The notes beneath the pieces were generated by a model, which ran no database searches, was not told the DNA's origin, and worked only from the letters and a program-made list of their open reading frames with translations. A stretch of DNA of 64,000 bases from Bacteroidales bacterium (GTDB taxonomy: Bacteria; Bacteroidota; Bacteroidia; Bacteroidales; UBA6680), in contig JAOARD010000071.1 of assembly GCA_025210735.1 (NCBI GenBank), positions 62,001 to 126,000 on the forward strand, in the 5' to 3' direction. This document shows, in pieces, positions 52,148 to 61,086 of the stretch; the stretch's first letter is position 1, and each line of letters opens with the position of its first letter. A program made the translations under genes and the position numbers.

Positions 52148-52669
52148 ATGATTATTAACCGCAAAATATTATACATAATGATTTTTAGAAGTGTTTCTGT
52201 CAGAGTATTAGGTCTGGTAGTTGTATTGGCAGGACTATATTCATGTAGTTCAAAGAATACTATGGCAACAAATTTTGTAGCAAGAATGGAGGTAAAGGAG
52301 CCTATACCGGGAGTGTGCAATAATGCAAATGTTATTGCAATATTACCATTTCCGGGAAATGGACAGGTAAAAGCAAAACCAAACATTACAGAGCAACAGA
52401 TTACAGACAAGTTGAACAAAGATGTACAGTTTTTAAAGGATAAACCATCATATAACGATAAGGGAATGGTATCTGTTATTGTAAATTGTAAAGGGCAGAT
52501 GGTGAGATGTGAGATTGATAATAAGACCCAAAGTCCGGAACTGGACAGTCAGATTGTTGCTGTATTTTCTGAGTTAACAGAATGGAGTGCTGCAACAATA
52601 AAGGGTCAGCATGTAGATAGTGTAGTACTGTATAGTTTTGAGATAGTTAATGGAAAGATTGTCCTGTAA
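52148..52669 (+). CDS. Lipoprotein with TonB-C-like fold
   Basis: 173 residues; lipobox YSCS (Cys33 from this start; ATG 52178 would give a more usual signal length). The C-terminal half (NDKGMVSVIVNCKGQMVRCE, SPELDSQIVAVFSELTEWSA, HVDSVVLYSFEIVNGKIVL) follows the TonB C-terminal pattern of Bacteroidota lipoproteins in which the domain is used outside energy transduction. Role unknown. It may head the run of membrane-protein genes that follows. Confidence 0.55.
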   Translation: MIINRKILYIMIFRSVSVRVLGLVVVLAGLYSCSSKNTMATNFVARMEVKEPIPGVCNNANVIAILPFPGNGQVKAKPNITEQQITDKLNKDVQFLKDKPSYNDKGMVSVIVNCKGQMVRCEIDNKTQSPELDSQIVAVFSELTEWSAATIKGQHVDSVVLYSFEIVNGKIVL

Positions 52670-52709
52670 TGTAAACGGGATATGATGTAATATTTAATAA
52701 TAGCGAATT

Positions 52710-52964
52710 ATGTTGGATAGATTGTTTTTGAGTAAGTTAAGTAAAAAAGGTAAAGTAGCTTATTGGGTAGGACAAATTGTGCTTATTGGTATTTGGGCTC
52801 TATATCTGTTCGGGATAGCTGACTATTCTCTTGAAGAGGAGGGTAGGAATATGCTTGTTTTTGGTTTAATAGCTATAGTTATTGTTTGGGGTATTGTGTG
52901 TGTTATAGTATGGAAGAAAACAGATGAAGATTGTAAGGTTATTTCAGATGAGAATAACCAATAA
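52710..52964 (+). CDS. Small membrane protein
   Basis: 84 residues with two membrane helices (about 17-38 and 47-68) and short charged tails. No family recognised. It is followed after 16 bp by another membrane protein gene on the same strand, so cotranscription is likely. Confidence 0.55.
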   Translation: MLDRLFLSKLSKKGKVAYWVGQIVLIGIWALYLFGIADYSLEEEGRNMLVFGLIAIVIVWGIVCVIVWKKTDEDCKVISDENNQ

Positions 52965-52980
52965 TTGAAAGAAAAATATT

Positions 52981-53541
52981 ATGATTGAAAAGATATTAAA
53001 AGCTAAGCACTGGTTAATTTTTACAATTATTATAGGAATTCCTTTTATTGGGAATCCTATGTTTATGCATACAATTGGAATGAGTGACAATCCTCTTATT
53101 GGGGTATTAGTATTTCCGATAATATTTGTACTATCAATAGTAGGTGTATATAGTTGGGTATGGTCTGTAGCAATAGGATTACAAAAATATGTTCCTTCTG
53201 AGGTGAAACTAAAGGTGAACAGATTTAAGGTCTTTTTTATGATACCTTTAGTATACATATTACTGATTGTAATTACAGTGTTGTTTGCTGTATTTTCAGA
53301 AGATTTTAACCCTATGATTTTTTTAGCAGTAGTTCCTCTGCATCTGTTCTCAATGTTTTGTATGTTCCATAATATATACTTTGTGGCAAAGACTCTGAGA
53401 ACGGTAGAACTACAACGCCAGATTAGATCTGATAATTACATTGGAGAGCTTTTCTTAGTATGGTTTTTACCTATAGGAATTTGGTTTATACAACCAAGAA
53501 TAAACAGAATTGTAGAAGAGCGAGAACCTCCTGTTTTATAG
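52981..53541 (+). CDS. Hypothetical membrane protein
   Basis: 186 residues with four membrane helices (about 10-30, 38-65, 82-102, 105-125) and the conserved-looking segment MFHNIYFVAKTLRTVELQRQ, then YIGELFLVWFLPIGIWFIQP, which I associate with a Bacteroidota membrane-protein family of unknown function. Start 16 bp after the preceding small membrane protein. Confidence 0.6.
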   Translation: MIEKILKAKHWLIFTIIIGIPFIGNPMFMHTIGMSDNPLIGVLVFPIIFVLSIVGVYSWVWSVAIGLQKYVPSEVKLKVNRFKVFFMIPLVYILLIVITVLFAVFSEDFNPMIFLAVVPLHLFSMFCMFHNIYFVAKTLRTVELQRQIRSDNYIGELFLVWFLPIGIWFIQPRINRIVEEREPPVL

Positions 53542-53609
53542 AGTATATGATTATACCACAACTTTTGCACGAAATTTGAAGTTGGTTAATTACTTAAATG
53601 GTAATTAAA

Positions 53610-53999
53610 ATGAATAGTAGAATAGGAGTAGCATTGGTTGTGGTGTTTATATTGCTGTTACAAAGTTGCATTGTAAGCAGAACAGAAAGACCTAAACTTA
53701 CGGGATATGTAGTAGATTCTGACTCTCATAAACCTGTTGTTGGATGTAAAGTGGGTGATGTATATACTGACACTGTTGGTTATTATCAGTTAAAAGAGAA
53801 AAGATATACCGAATTTGCTTTTCCCGGAATGGAGGCTCCTCCGTTAAATATTTACGAAATTGTTACAAAAAGAGACTATGTAAACGATACTATAATGGTT
53901 TTTAGCCCTTACGGAGGTGGTTCTGGTAAAGGAGCCCACTTGAATATTGATACAATATTTCTTAAAAAGAGAGTTCAGTTAAAAAAGTATAATCATTAG
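53610..53999 (+). CDS. Small lipoprotein with carboxypeptidase-regulatory-like fold
   Basis: 129 residues from ATG 53610. Lipobox LQSC. The mature part (LTGYVVDSDSHKPVVGCKVG, DVYTDTVGYYQLKEKR) has the pattern of CarboxypepD_reg-like beta-sandwich domains common in Bacteroidota surface proteins. Function unknown. Confidence 0.55.
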   Translation: MNSRIGVALVVVFILLLQSCIVSRTERPKLTGYVVDSDSHKPVVGCKVGDVYTDTVGYYQLKEKRYTEFAFPGMEAPPLNIYEIVTKRDYVNDTIMVFSPYGGGSGKGAHLNIDTIFLKKRVQLKKYNH

Positions 54000-54074
54000 G
54001 GTGTGTTTTATAAAAACATTACATTTAGGTAGATTATCTTTAATAGTTGATATCTGTTATTTGGGTGTAAATAT

Positions 54075-54560
54075 ATGAATATGAGTAAGTCTAATGATTT
54101 TGCAACTGCATCAATGGCAATCAGAAGACCTGTAGAGGAGGTGTTTAAAGCCTTTACAGATCCGGAAATAACTACAAATTTCTGGTATAGTAGTAGTGAT
54201 GGTTTTATTAAGGAGGGAGCTAAGCTTAATTGGAAATGGGATCTTTATGGCTTTACAATACCTGTAAAGGTATTAGATGTTAAACCTAACCGTAAAATTG
54301 TAATTGAGTGGGGAGAGGGTAAATATCTCTCTAATCTGATGTGGGAGTTTAAGGAGTTAAACAATGAGATTACCTATGTTAGTATTACAAACTATAACCT
54401 GCAGGGTGATGGTAGTATATTAACAGATATTATAAGGGATTCAACCAGCGGACTGGCATTTGTTCTTGCAGGCCTGAAGGCTTGGCTTGAGCATGGAGTG
54501 AGATTAAATTTATCTGAAGATAAATACCCTAAAGAGTTAACTGATTTAAAAAACGAATAG
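54075..54560 (+). CDS. SRPBCC/AHSA1-type protein
   Basis: 161 residues of the START/Bet v 1-like fold: AIRRPVEEVFKAFTDPEITT near the start, GFTIPVKVLDVKPNRKIVIE, and a long C-terminal helix (LAFVLAGLKAWLEHGVRLNL). Such proteins bind hydrophobic ligands or act as ATPase co-activators; the ligand is unknown. The next gene, an alpha/beta hydrolase, starts 4 bp after its stop, so the two are cotranscribed and may act on the same compound. Confidence 0.8.
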   Translation: MNMSKSNDFATASMAIRRPVEEVFKAFTDPEITTNFWYSSSDGFIKEGAKLNWKWDLYGFTIPVKVLDVKPNRKIVIEWGEGKYLSNLMWEFKELNNEITYVSITNYNLQGDGSILTDIIRDSTSGLAFVLAGLKAWLEHGVRLNLSEDKYPKELTDLKNE

Positions 54561-54564
54561 AATA

Positions 54565-55320
54565 ATGGCATATTTTATATACAATAATAAGAAGGTGTAT
54601 TACAAAGTAACAGGAGAAGGAGAGCCTTTAATGTTGTTGCACGGAAACTCTGTATCTTCAAAACTGTTTATCTCTGTAATTAAACTCTACAAAAGAGATT
54701 ATAAGCTAATTCTTATAGACTTTCCCGGGCATGGTAAATCTGAGCGGGTAGACAGGTTTGAGACAGATTTTTGGTTCTATAATTCAGAGGTATGTATGGC
54801 TCTTTTAGATGAACTGAAGATTGATAAGATTAACGTAGTTGGTACCAGTGGTGGTGCACTTGTAGGAATAAATATGGCACTGGAATATCCTGACAGAGTA
54901 AACTTTCTGATAGCAGACAGCTTTGAGGGGGAGTATCCTTTACCTTCGTTTACTGATACAATTGAGGTAGACAGAGAGCGTGATAAGAAGAAATTTGCCC
55001 CCAGAATATTCTGGTTTATGTGCCATGGATTTGGTTGGCGTAAGGTTGTTGATCTTGATACAGAGGTGAATATTGAATTTGCCAAACTTGGTAGATCGTT
55101 TTTTCATAAACCTATATCTGAATTAAAGGTACCAACAATTTTAACCGGTAGTAAGAAAGATGAGTATTGTGACCACCTTGAATCTATATATAATGGTTTG
55201 CATAAAAAGAATGATGGTTTGAACATACATATGTTTGATAGTGGTGGTCATCCTGCAATGTTATCTAATAAGACAGAGTTTTTTGATATCGTAAAATCAA
55301 ATGTGAAAAGTATACATTAA
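54565..55320 (+). CDS. Alpha/beta hydrolase
   Basis: 251 residues. Oxyanion motif HGNSVSS (26-32), nucleophile elbow GTSGGA (Ser95), acid in TGSKKDEYCD and His in GGHPAML complete the triad. Related to small esterase/lactonase-type hydrolases. Cotranscribed with the SRPBCC gene (4-bp gap). Substrate unknown. Confidence 0.85.
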   Translation: MAYFIYNNKKVYYKVTGEGEPLMLLHGNSVSSKLFISVIKLYKRDYKLILIDFPGHGKSERVDRFETDFWFYNSEVCMALLDELKIDKINVVGTSGGALVGINMALEYPDRVNFLIADSFEGEYPLPSFTDTIEVDRERDKKKFAPRIFWFMCHGFGWRKVVDLDTEVNIEFAKLGRSFFHKPISELKVPTILTGSKKDEYCDHLESIYNGLHKKNDGLNIHMFDSGGHPAMLSNKTEFFDIVKSNVKSIH

Positions 55321-55444
55321 ATAAGAATTTGATTATACGAAAAAGGGTTGACGCTATACTTACCTGTATTAAGATCCAACGTTTGTAGATTAGAGCTACT
55401 CCTCTCATTGTTGTTTTGTACATTGCGGGCAAATTACAATATAT

Positions 55445-56977
55445 ATGAGAGAGTACAATTTGGCATCTAGATTATTGTTATGCGTTGTTTGCATAATGAT
55501 ATTTTCGGTTACCGCAAAAGCAAAGGATAAGAGTAGTTACAGTAAATGTATAACTATAAAGGTGTTTGATACAAATATTGGAGAGTATGAAATTCCTCAT
55601 CTGTTTGTTGAGAGATATATTAACAGAGGACTTGACGAATGGAATAAAAAAAGTGAGTTTGAGACAGAGACTGATTTTAAAGCCAGAGTTAATGTAAATA
55701 CAACAAAAAAACATAAAGAGAAGCTCATTAATCAGGCTCTTGAAATAATAGAGGATAAATATATTAGAAATCACAGTAATAGCAATTATACTGTAGGAGC
55801 TTACAATCCTTATAAAGAGTGCTTTCAGATTAAATTTCAGTGGTTTGACCCAATATATGTAAATGTACCAAAAAGTAAAGCCAAAAGATTCAGAAATTAT
55901 AGTACCCGTATATACATAGATAGTGTAAGATTCAGTTGGGAATCTGGTAAGCTGTTCTTTAAATACCTTGAGTTATATAATGCAATGACTAAGGAGTCTT
56001 ATATATATAGACGTAGTAAAGCTGTTACCATATCTGTAACTGAGGTAAACAGTAACGATTCTGATATAAAAAATATAGAGGTAAAACAGATTGATAATAA
56101 AGTAAAAATAACCTATACACAGGCTTCTGACATACCGCTATTGGTTTCTGTATATATCTCATCAAACGGAGGCAACAATTTTGCAAAGCAACCATTAATA
56201 TATCTTCAGGGCGATATTGGAGATGTAACTCCTGGTAATAATAAAGAGATTGTTTGGACTCCACTGGCTGAGGATAACAAATACTATGGAGATAACTATG
56301 TGTTTAGGATTACTACCAGAAACCCTATGAGTAGTTTTATTGATAAACGAGACGGCCGTGAGTACAAAACAGTGCAGATTGGTGAACAGATATGGATGGC
56401 TGAGAATCTTGCTTATCTGCCCGGAAATGCTTTCTCTGAAAAAAACAGTTATGGTTACGGTGTTTGGGGATATAATGGGAATAGAGTGAGAGAGGCAAAA
56501 AAGCAGAATGAGTACAAAGAGTTAGGTGTTTTGTATAACTACAAAATAGCACAGAATATATGTCCTGAGGGGTGGCATTTGCCATCAGTTGAAGAGTGGA
56601 GTGAGTTGGAGCAAACTTTGGATATATCAGACAGAGAGCCGGAAAGAGAAAATTATAGTAATAGTTTTATAGGACGATGGCTAAAGAGTAAACAAGGTTG
56701 GAAATCGAGATATCTTATTGGCTTAGGAAGTAATGAATCCGGATTTAATGCAAAGGCTGGTGGTTTTAGCTCATATGATGACGATAACGGAGAACTGGAT
56801 TTTGCAAATGTCAGGTATACCGGATATTGGTGGTGTAAAGGCAAGAGTTACGATAGAGGCTTTGAGAGGTACTACGGAAATACATTTATGCTCTTTAATA
56901 GTATGGACAGATTATTCAGAAGTAAAAGAGATGTTAACAACGGACAGAGTGTACGTTGTGTGAAGAGTAAAGATTGA
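55445..56977 (+). CDS. Secreted FISUMP-domain protein
   Basis: 510 residues with signal peptide (to VTAKA). Residues about 30-280 are unrecognised, beta-rich. From about 297 the Fibrobacter succinogenes major paralogous domain is clear: FIDKRDGREYKTVQIGEQIW, MAENLAYLP, YNYKIAQNICPEGWHLPSVE and the ending GQSVRCVK. FISUMP domains occur on exported, often surface-attached proteins; they are related to C-type-lectin-like folds. First of four consecutive exported proteins on the plus strand. Confidence 0.82.
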   Translation: MREYNLASRLLLCVVCIMIFSVTAKAKDKSSYSKCITIKVFDTNIGEYEIPHLFVERYINRGLDEWNKKSEFETETDFKARVNVNTTKKHKEKLINQALEIIEDKYIRNHSNSNYTVGAYNPYKECFQIKFQWFDPIYVNVPKSKAKRFRNYSTRIYIDSVRFSWESGKLFFKYLELYNAMTKESYIYRRSKAVTISVTEVNSNDSDIKNIEVKQIDNKVKITYTQASDIPLLVSVYISSNGGNNFAKQPLIYLQGDIGDVTPGNNKEIVWTPLAEDNKYYGDNYVFRITTRNPMSSFIDKRDGREYKTVQIGEQIWMAENLAYLPGNAFSEKNSYGYGVWGYNGNRVREAKKQNEYKELGVLYNYKIAQNICPEGWHLPSVEEWSELEQTLDISDREPERENYSNSFIGRWLKSKQGWKSRYLIGLGSNESGFNAKAGGFSSYDDDNGELDFANVRYTGYWWCKGKSYDRGFERYYGNTFMLFNSMDRLFRSKRDVNNGQSVRCVKSKD

Positions 56978-57037
56978 TTCAACCTTATATTGATAAGGTT
57001 AAGTTGCATATTATCATGTTGTTTAAAAGTGTATACT

Positions 57038-58333
57038 ATGAGAAATATATTATTAGGGTTAATATTGGGGGTAATTGTATTTGGTTGTGGACAAAAGAAG
57101 AGATCAAGAAAGGAACTGATTGAGGCTGACAGGATAGAGTTGAATGGTGCTATTGATTGTTATAGTGTGAACAGATATAAATTTTTTAAGATATGTCTCA
57201 GAGCCAGCAGGGTTCAAGATACCTCAGAGATACAGTACAAGCAGTTTTGGAATAAAACAGATAAAGCTCTTAAAATAATTAAAGATGTTGAGTTTGATGA
57301 ATCATTATCTGTAACTGATGCAATTAATCTGTATAGTGTTTATAATGACGTGAGTGATCATATAAATAGTACTGATGAGGATGTTTTTCCTCTTGTTACA
57401 GAGGCAATATCATTTATATATGCAGACTCAACAGATAATATTAAACCATTATTAAAAGGCGATGAAAAAGTTGCTTATCAATGTATTGAGCATGCTGTAT
57501 TGAGCTTGATAGCATCTGTTAGTTTCGGAAATGATGTGTCTCTATATGAGATATCAAAAACTAATGCAGATATAATGAAAGATAGTGAAACAAAGGCTCT
57601 GTTTAATAATTTTAGAGCATTCATGTATCTGCGAAACAACCTATTTTACTTATCAGAGGATGCGTTTAGTAATAATATTAACTGGTTGAATAGTAACTCA
57701 TCTGTATTATTACCACTAACAAAGAGATATTTTAAGTGGGATGGAGCAGACAATAAACAGGTTTTTGATGCATTTCACTCTATTCAATATCTCGGAAGAG
57801 GTCTTTCCAGATTATTAATGACCGACAGCAATGATAATGAGCTTGGATTTAATGATCTTGAAATCTTTTTGAAGGATGCTGATAAATTAAAACTACAATC
57901 AGAATTAGTTTGGTCAATTGAGGCATACCTTTATCTGCATCGCAATAAGTCAGATGAAGCTATTGAATCGTTAAAGAGACTTCATTCAAGCAATTTACTG
58001 GGGACAGAAGAGAAAGAAGTTGTAGCTGAATCTATAAAGTATATAGAGAAGAGAGAGTCTGGCAGGGTATTTAATTCTATATATGATAAGGTGTTTATTA
58101 CAAAAATAGCAACAAAATATATAGTTTCTGTTTTAGGTAAAATTGATTGGTATGAGATTCTTAAAGAGAATGATATACCTGATGCTAATGAGATTTTGGT
58201 TATGCTTAAATCAATCGAGAGAATAAATAATCAGATTGATAGACTGTCTGGTAATGAAACATTAGAACAAGTTACAGATGACATAAAAGATAAAGGTGAA
58301 GATTTGCTAGATAAGGCAAAGGATCTTTTTTAA
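57038..58333 (+). CDS. Hypothetical lipoprotein, helical
   Basis: 431 residues from ATG 57038 (the frame also opens at a TTG, 56990). Lipobox VFGC. The mature protein is predominantly helical with TPR-like spacing (LVWSIEAYLYLHRNKSDEAI, ESLKRLHSSNLLGTEEKEVV). No domain recognised. It lies between the FISUMP gene and another exported protein (44-bp gap), likely in one transcription unit. Confidence 0.55.
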   Translation: MRNILLGLILGVIVFGCGQKKRSRKELIEADRIELNGAIDCYSVNRYKFFKICLRASRVQDTSEIQYKQFWNKTDKALKIIKDVEFDESLSVTDAINLYSVYNDVSDHINSTDEDVFPLVTEAISFIYADSTDNIKPLLKGDEKVAYQCIEHAVLSLIASVSFGNDVSLYEISKTNADIMKDSETKALFNNFRAFMYLRNNLFYLSEDAFSNNINWLNSNSSVLLPLTKRYFKWDGADNKQVFDAFHSIQYLGRGLSRLLMTDSNDNELGFNDLEIFLKDADKLKLQSELVWSIEAYLYLHRNKSDEAIESLKRLHSSNLLGTEEKEVVAESIKYIEKRESGRVFNSIYDKVFITKIATKYIVSVLGKIDWYEILKENDIPDANEILVMLKSIERINNQIDRLSGNETLEQVTDDIKDKGEDLLDKAKDLF

Positions 58334-58377
58334 GAATGAAATGTAAAAATTAAACAGTGGAAAGTAATTATATAAAA

Positions 58378-60999
58378 ATGCGAAATTTTGTGCTGATAAT
58401 AGTACTGCTATTTAGTGTAAACAGTCCGTATGCATGTGGTAATGAAAAAATGGAAAAGGCTGTATTATATATCTTTAATACAATAAAGAATGTTGATAAT
58501 ACCAATGCAGAAGAGTATTCACATATGTTTGTATCTATTGATGATATAGAGTATATATTAAACAACGATAATGTAATAAAGAGTAAAGATATACCTATTT
58601 ATAAGGTGCGTAAATACCTTACTGGTGTTGCAAATGATGCTCACGGGTTTTATAATACTATGCTGCAATCTAAAAGTGATCTTCAGAGTGAGCATAGAGT
58701 TGACTGGAATAAAATGAAACTTGTAGGTTACTATTGTGTAAAGGCTCCGGAGGGAGATATATATAACGGGCGATTGGTGTTTAGTATAGACGGAAAGAAA
58801 TTCAATGTAAAGATTAAATTCATATATGCAGGCGAGACGTATAAAGCAACTACAATTAAATCATATATCTCTTCTGAAGAGATTAATACTGAATTTGCTG
58901 GTATATACAGGTTTAACTCTAATATTCAGATAGGTGCAAATAAACCTGATGTAATAACAGATGAGTTTTTTAAAGAGCTTAAAAATAATGATGCAAATGG
59001 TGCAGAATTTGTACTGAAAAAATACAGAGAGTGTAGTTATAATAATTTGGGATTTGATCTGACAAAGTTTTCTGATGAAGTAGGAGATTATATATCATAT
59101 AAAACAATATCAAATAACTTAGTTAACGATACATTAACTAATAGTTCATTCAATGTAAAGTTTCAGCAAATGGACTGTAAACTTAACATACAGTATGTAA
59201 AGCAAAACAGTAGCTGGTTAGTTAATGACTATAGTTTAGAGTATGATAAAGCAGCATTTGATAATATAAAACATAAAAGAGTTCAGGAAGAGAAAAAAAA
59301 GAGAGAACTGGCAGAGCAAAAGCAAAAGTTAATAGAAGAGCAGAACAAAAAGAGTGTTCCTGTTGGAGCAGATAGTATTTCTGTTATTACAGCATCGTTT
59401 TTTAATGCTTTAGAGAACAACAATCCTGAAAAAGCAATATCGGAATTTAATAAATACACTGAATTTAAAACACCTGAAACAGACTCTGAGTTTATAGATA
59501 TTTTTAATAAATCAGGCGATTATGTTGGTTATTATATGTCTGGTAAGATGTACTTTGGTGATAAAAACAGTGTAGAGTATAACTTCTCAATGTGTTTTAA
59601 GAAGATGATATGTGAGATTGACATGTCGTTAATAAGAAGAGATGGTAAATGGTTTGTGAATAACTATTACATAAAGTATGATTACGATCTGTTGCAGAAA
59701 ATAAATAATAATGATGCGCCTACAGTGTATAACTATAATAATTCTGTTAACGGAAATAGTAGTGTGGAAGCATATTGTGCAGCTGAAATAATATGGCATT
59801 TAAAAGATAACCCTGAGATTAAAGACTATAATTTTGACCTTGAACAATCTGCATTGTGCAACAAAAAACAGTACTTCTCTATGAAAGTTGATGGCTCAGC
59901 AAGTCAGTTATGGAGTATTGATAAAAAAAGTAAAGTGAAACATTTGCTGGGTCAAAAGAGCTATTCTGGTATAGAGAAGAAGGCAAAATCTGAATTGAAA
60001 ATTGCTAAGTATGCCGAACAAGGAGCATACTATTCAAGAGGTGTTAAAGAGTTGGTTAGTATGCATAACAGATTATATTTTACATATAATACTGGTAAGG
60101 CATCAAATCGTCTTTTGCAGTATAGCCCAAGTGGAAATATAAAACCTATAGATGGTGTTACATCTGTTCAGAGTATTAAACCATGGGGAGACAATCTGGT
60201 TATGGAAGGAGTATCTGATAATGGTACCGAAGGACTGTTTTTACTTGATTCCAACGGAGCATTTAAAAACAGGTTTGAGTATGAGATTGATTTTCCGGCA
60301 CTGTATGATATAGCCGTTATTGATACAATGGTACAGATGTTTACGGAGAAGATTGTATATCAGCTATACAAAAAAGAACTGTTAAGGCGATTCAAATTTC
60401 CTGATACCCTGAGGATAATACATACTGTTAATATAGATAAAGGTCTGTTTATAGAGACACAGAGAGTAAAACTAAAGAATGGCAGACAGGTACAAAATGC
60501 TATAAGAGATTACTTTATACAAGAGTCGTTAACAACAATTATAGATTGTAGAAATCTGCCGGTGTATATGCGAGGTGTTAACCCTGTAAATATTAACTCT
60601 GTAAACGGAACAATATACTTTAATCTGGAATCGGATAATGGGAAAAAGCAGACGTTATATTACAAAAACTTTGAAGAGTATGGAAATATAACAGATAAAT
60701 TTAATAAGCATAATCTTGATACAAAAGATGTTCTTACAGATATAAACGGAAATCTTCTGATAAAAAGAGAGATTAGTCATGATAGTAAATCATATAATAT
60801 ACTTCAGTTGTACGATATAAAAAATGACGTTATTAAAAACGTTGGGATAGAAGGGAGCCCAGTTGGAGTAAATATATATTCCGGTAGTTTTTTATACAAT
60901 GGTTACGTATATTTTATTGGTAGTTACGGTACCTTCAGAAACTGTTTGTTAAGATATAATGGTGTTGACGATCCGGAGAAGATAGAGGTAGTTAGATGA
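58378..60999 (+). CDS. Large exported protein with duplicated NTF2-like module and propeller-like C-terminus
   Basis: 873 residues from ATG 58378 (a GTG at 58357 is in frame). Signal peptide (MRNFVLIIVLLFSVNSPYA). Two internal repeats are visible: about 185-295 (VITDEFFKELKNNDANGAEF, SSWLVNDYSLEYD) and 335-435 (VITASFFNALENNNPEKAIS, GKWFVNNYYIKYD), which look like NTF2/DUF4019-type modules, joined by a Lys/Glu-rich helix. The part after 520 is beta-rich with regular blades (SMHNRLYFTYNTGKASNRLL, GDNLVMEGVSDNGTEGLFLL), suggesting a propeller. Its stop codon lies inside leader element copy G. Function unknown. Confidence 0.6.
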   Translation: MRNFVLIIVLLFSVNSPYACGNEKMEKAVLYIFNTIKNVDNTNAEEYSHMFVSIDDIEYILNNDNVIKSKDIPIYKVRKYLTGVANDAHGFYNTMLQSKSDLQSEHRVDWNKMKLVGYYCVKAPEGDIYNGRLVFSIDGKKFNVKIKFIYAGETYKATTIKSYISSEEINTEFAGIYRFNSNIQIGANKPDVITDEFFKELKNNDANGAEFVLKKYRECSYNNLGFDLTKFSDEVGDYISYKTISNNLVNDTLTNSSFNVKFQQMDCKLNIQYVKQNSSWLVNDYSLEYDKAAFDNIKHKRVQEEKKKRELAEQKQKLIEEQNKKSVPVGADSISVITASFFNALENNNPEKAISEFNKYTEFKTPETDSEFIDIFNKSGDYVGYYMSGKMYFGDKNSVEYNFSMCFKKMICEIDMSLIRRDGKWFVNNYYIKYDYDLLQKINNNDAPTVYNYNNSVNGNSSVEAYCAAEIIWHLKDNPEIKDYNFDLEQSALCNKKQYFSMKVDGSASQLWSIDKKSKVKHLLGQKSYSGIEKKAKSELKIAKYAEQGAYYSRGVKELVSMHNRLYFTYNTGKASNRLLQYSPSGNIKPIDGVTSVQSIKPWGDNLVMEGVSDNGTEGLFLLDSNGAFKNRFEYEIDFPALYDIAVIDTMVQMFTEKIVYQLYKKELLRRFKFPDTLRIIHTVNIDKGLFIETQRVKLKNGRQVQNAIRDYFIQESLTTIIDCRNLPVYMRGVNPVNINSVNGTIYFNLESDNGKKQTLYYKNFEEYGNITDKFNKHNLDTKDVLTDINGNLLIKREISHDSKSYNILQLYDIKNDVIKNVGIEGSPVGVNIYSGSFLYNGYVYFIGSYGTFRNCLLRYNGVDDPEKIEVVR

Positions 61000-61061
61000 A
61001 ACGAAGCATGAGAATGGTCATTCACACACACGGAGATGATTATAATGCGGAGTTCCATCTG
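60993..61061 (+). repeat. Leader element copy G (upstream of LRR protein, overlapping preceding stop codon)
   Basis: TAGATGAAACGAAGCATGAG ... ATAATGCGGAGTTCCATCTG with inner CATTCACACACACGGAGATG. The ends are imperfect inverted repeats (GATGAAACGAAGCAT versus GATGGAACTCCGCAT). The preceding gene's TGA (60997-60999) is inside the left end. The 25-bp spacer to ATG 61087 (GCAAATGAAAAGCAATTATA then AACAG) resembles those of copies H and K. Confidence 0.88.
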
Positions 61062-61086
61062 GCAAATGAAAAGCAATTATAAACAG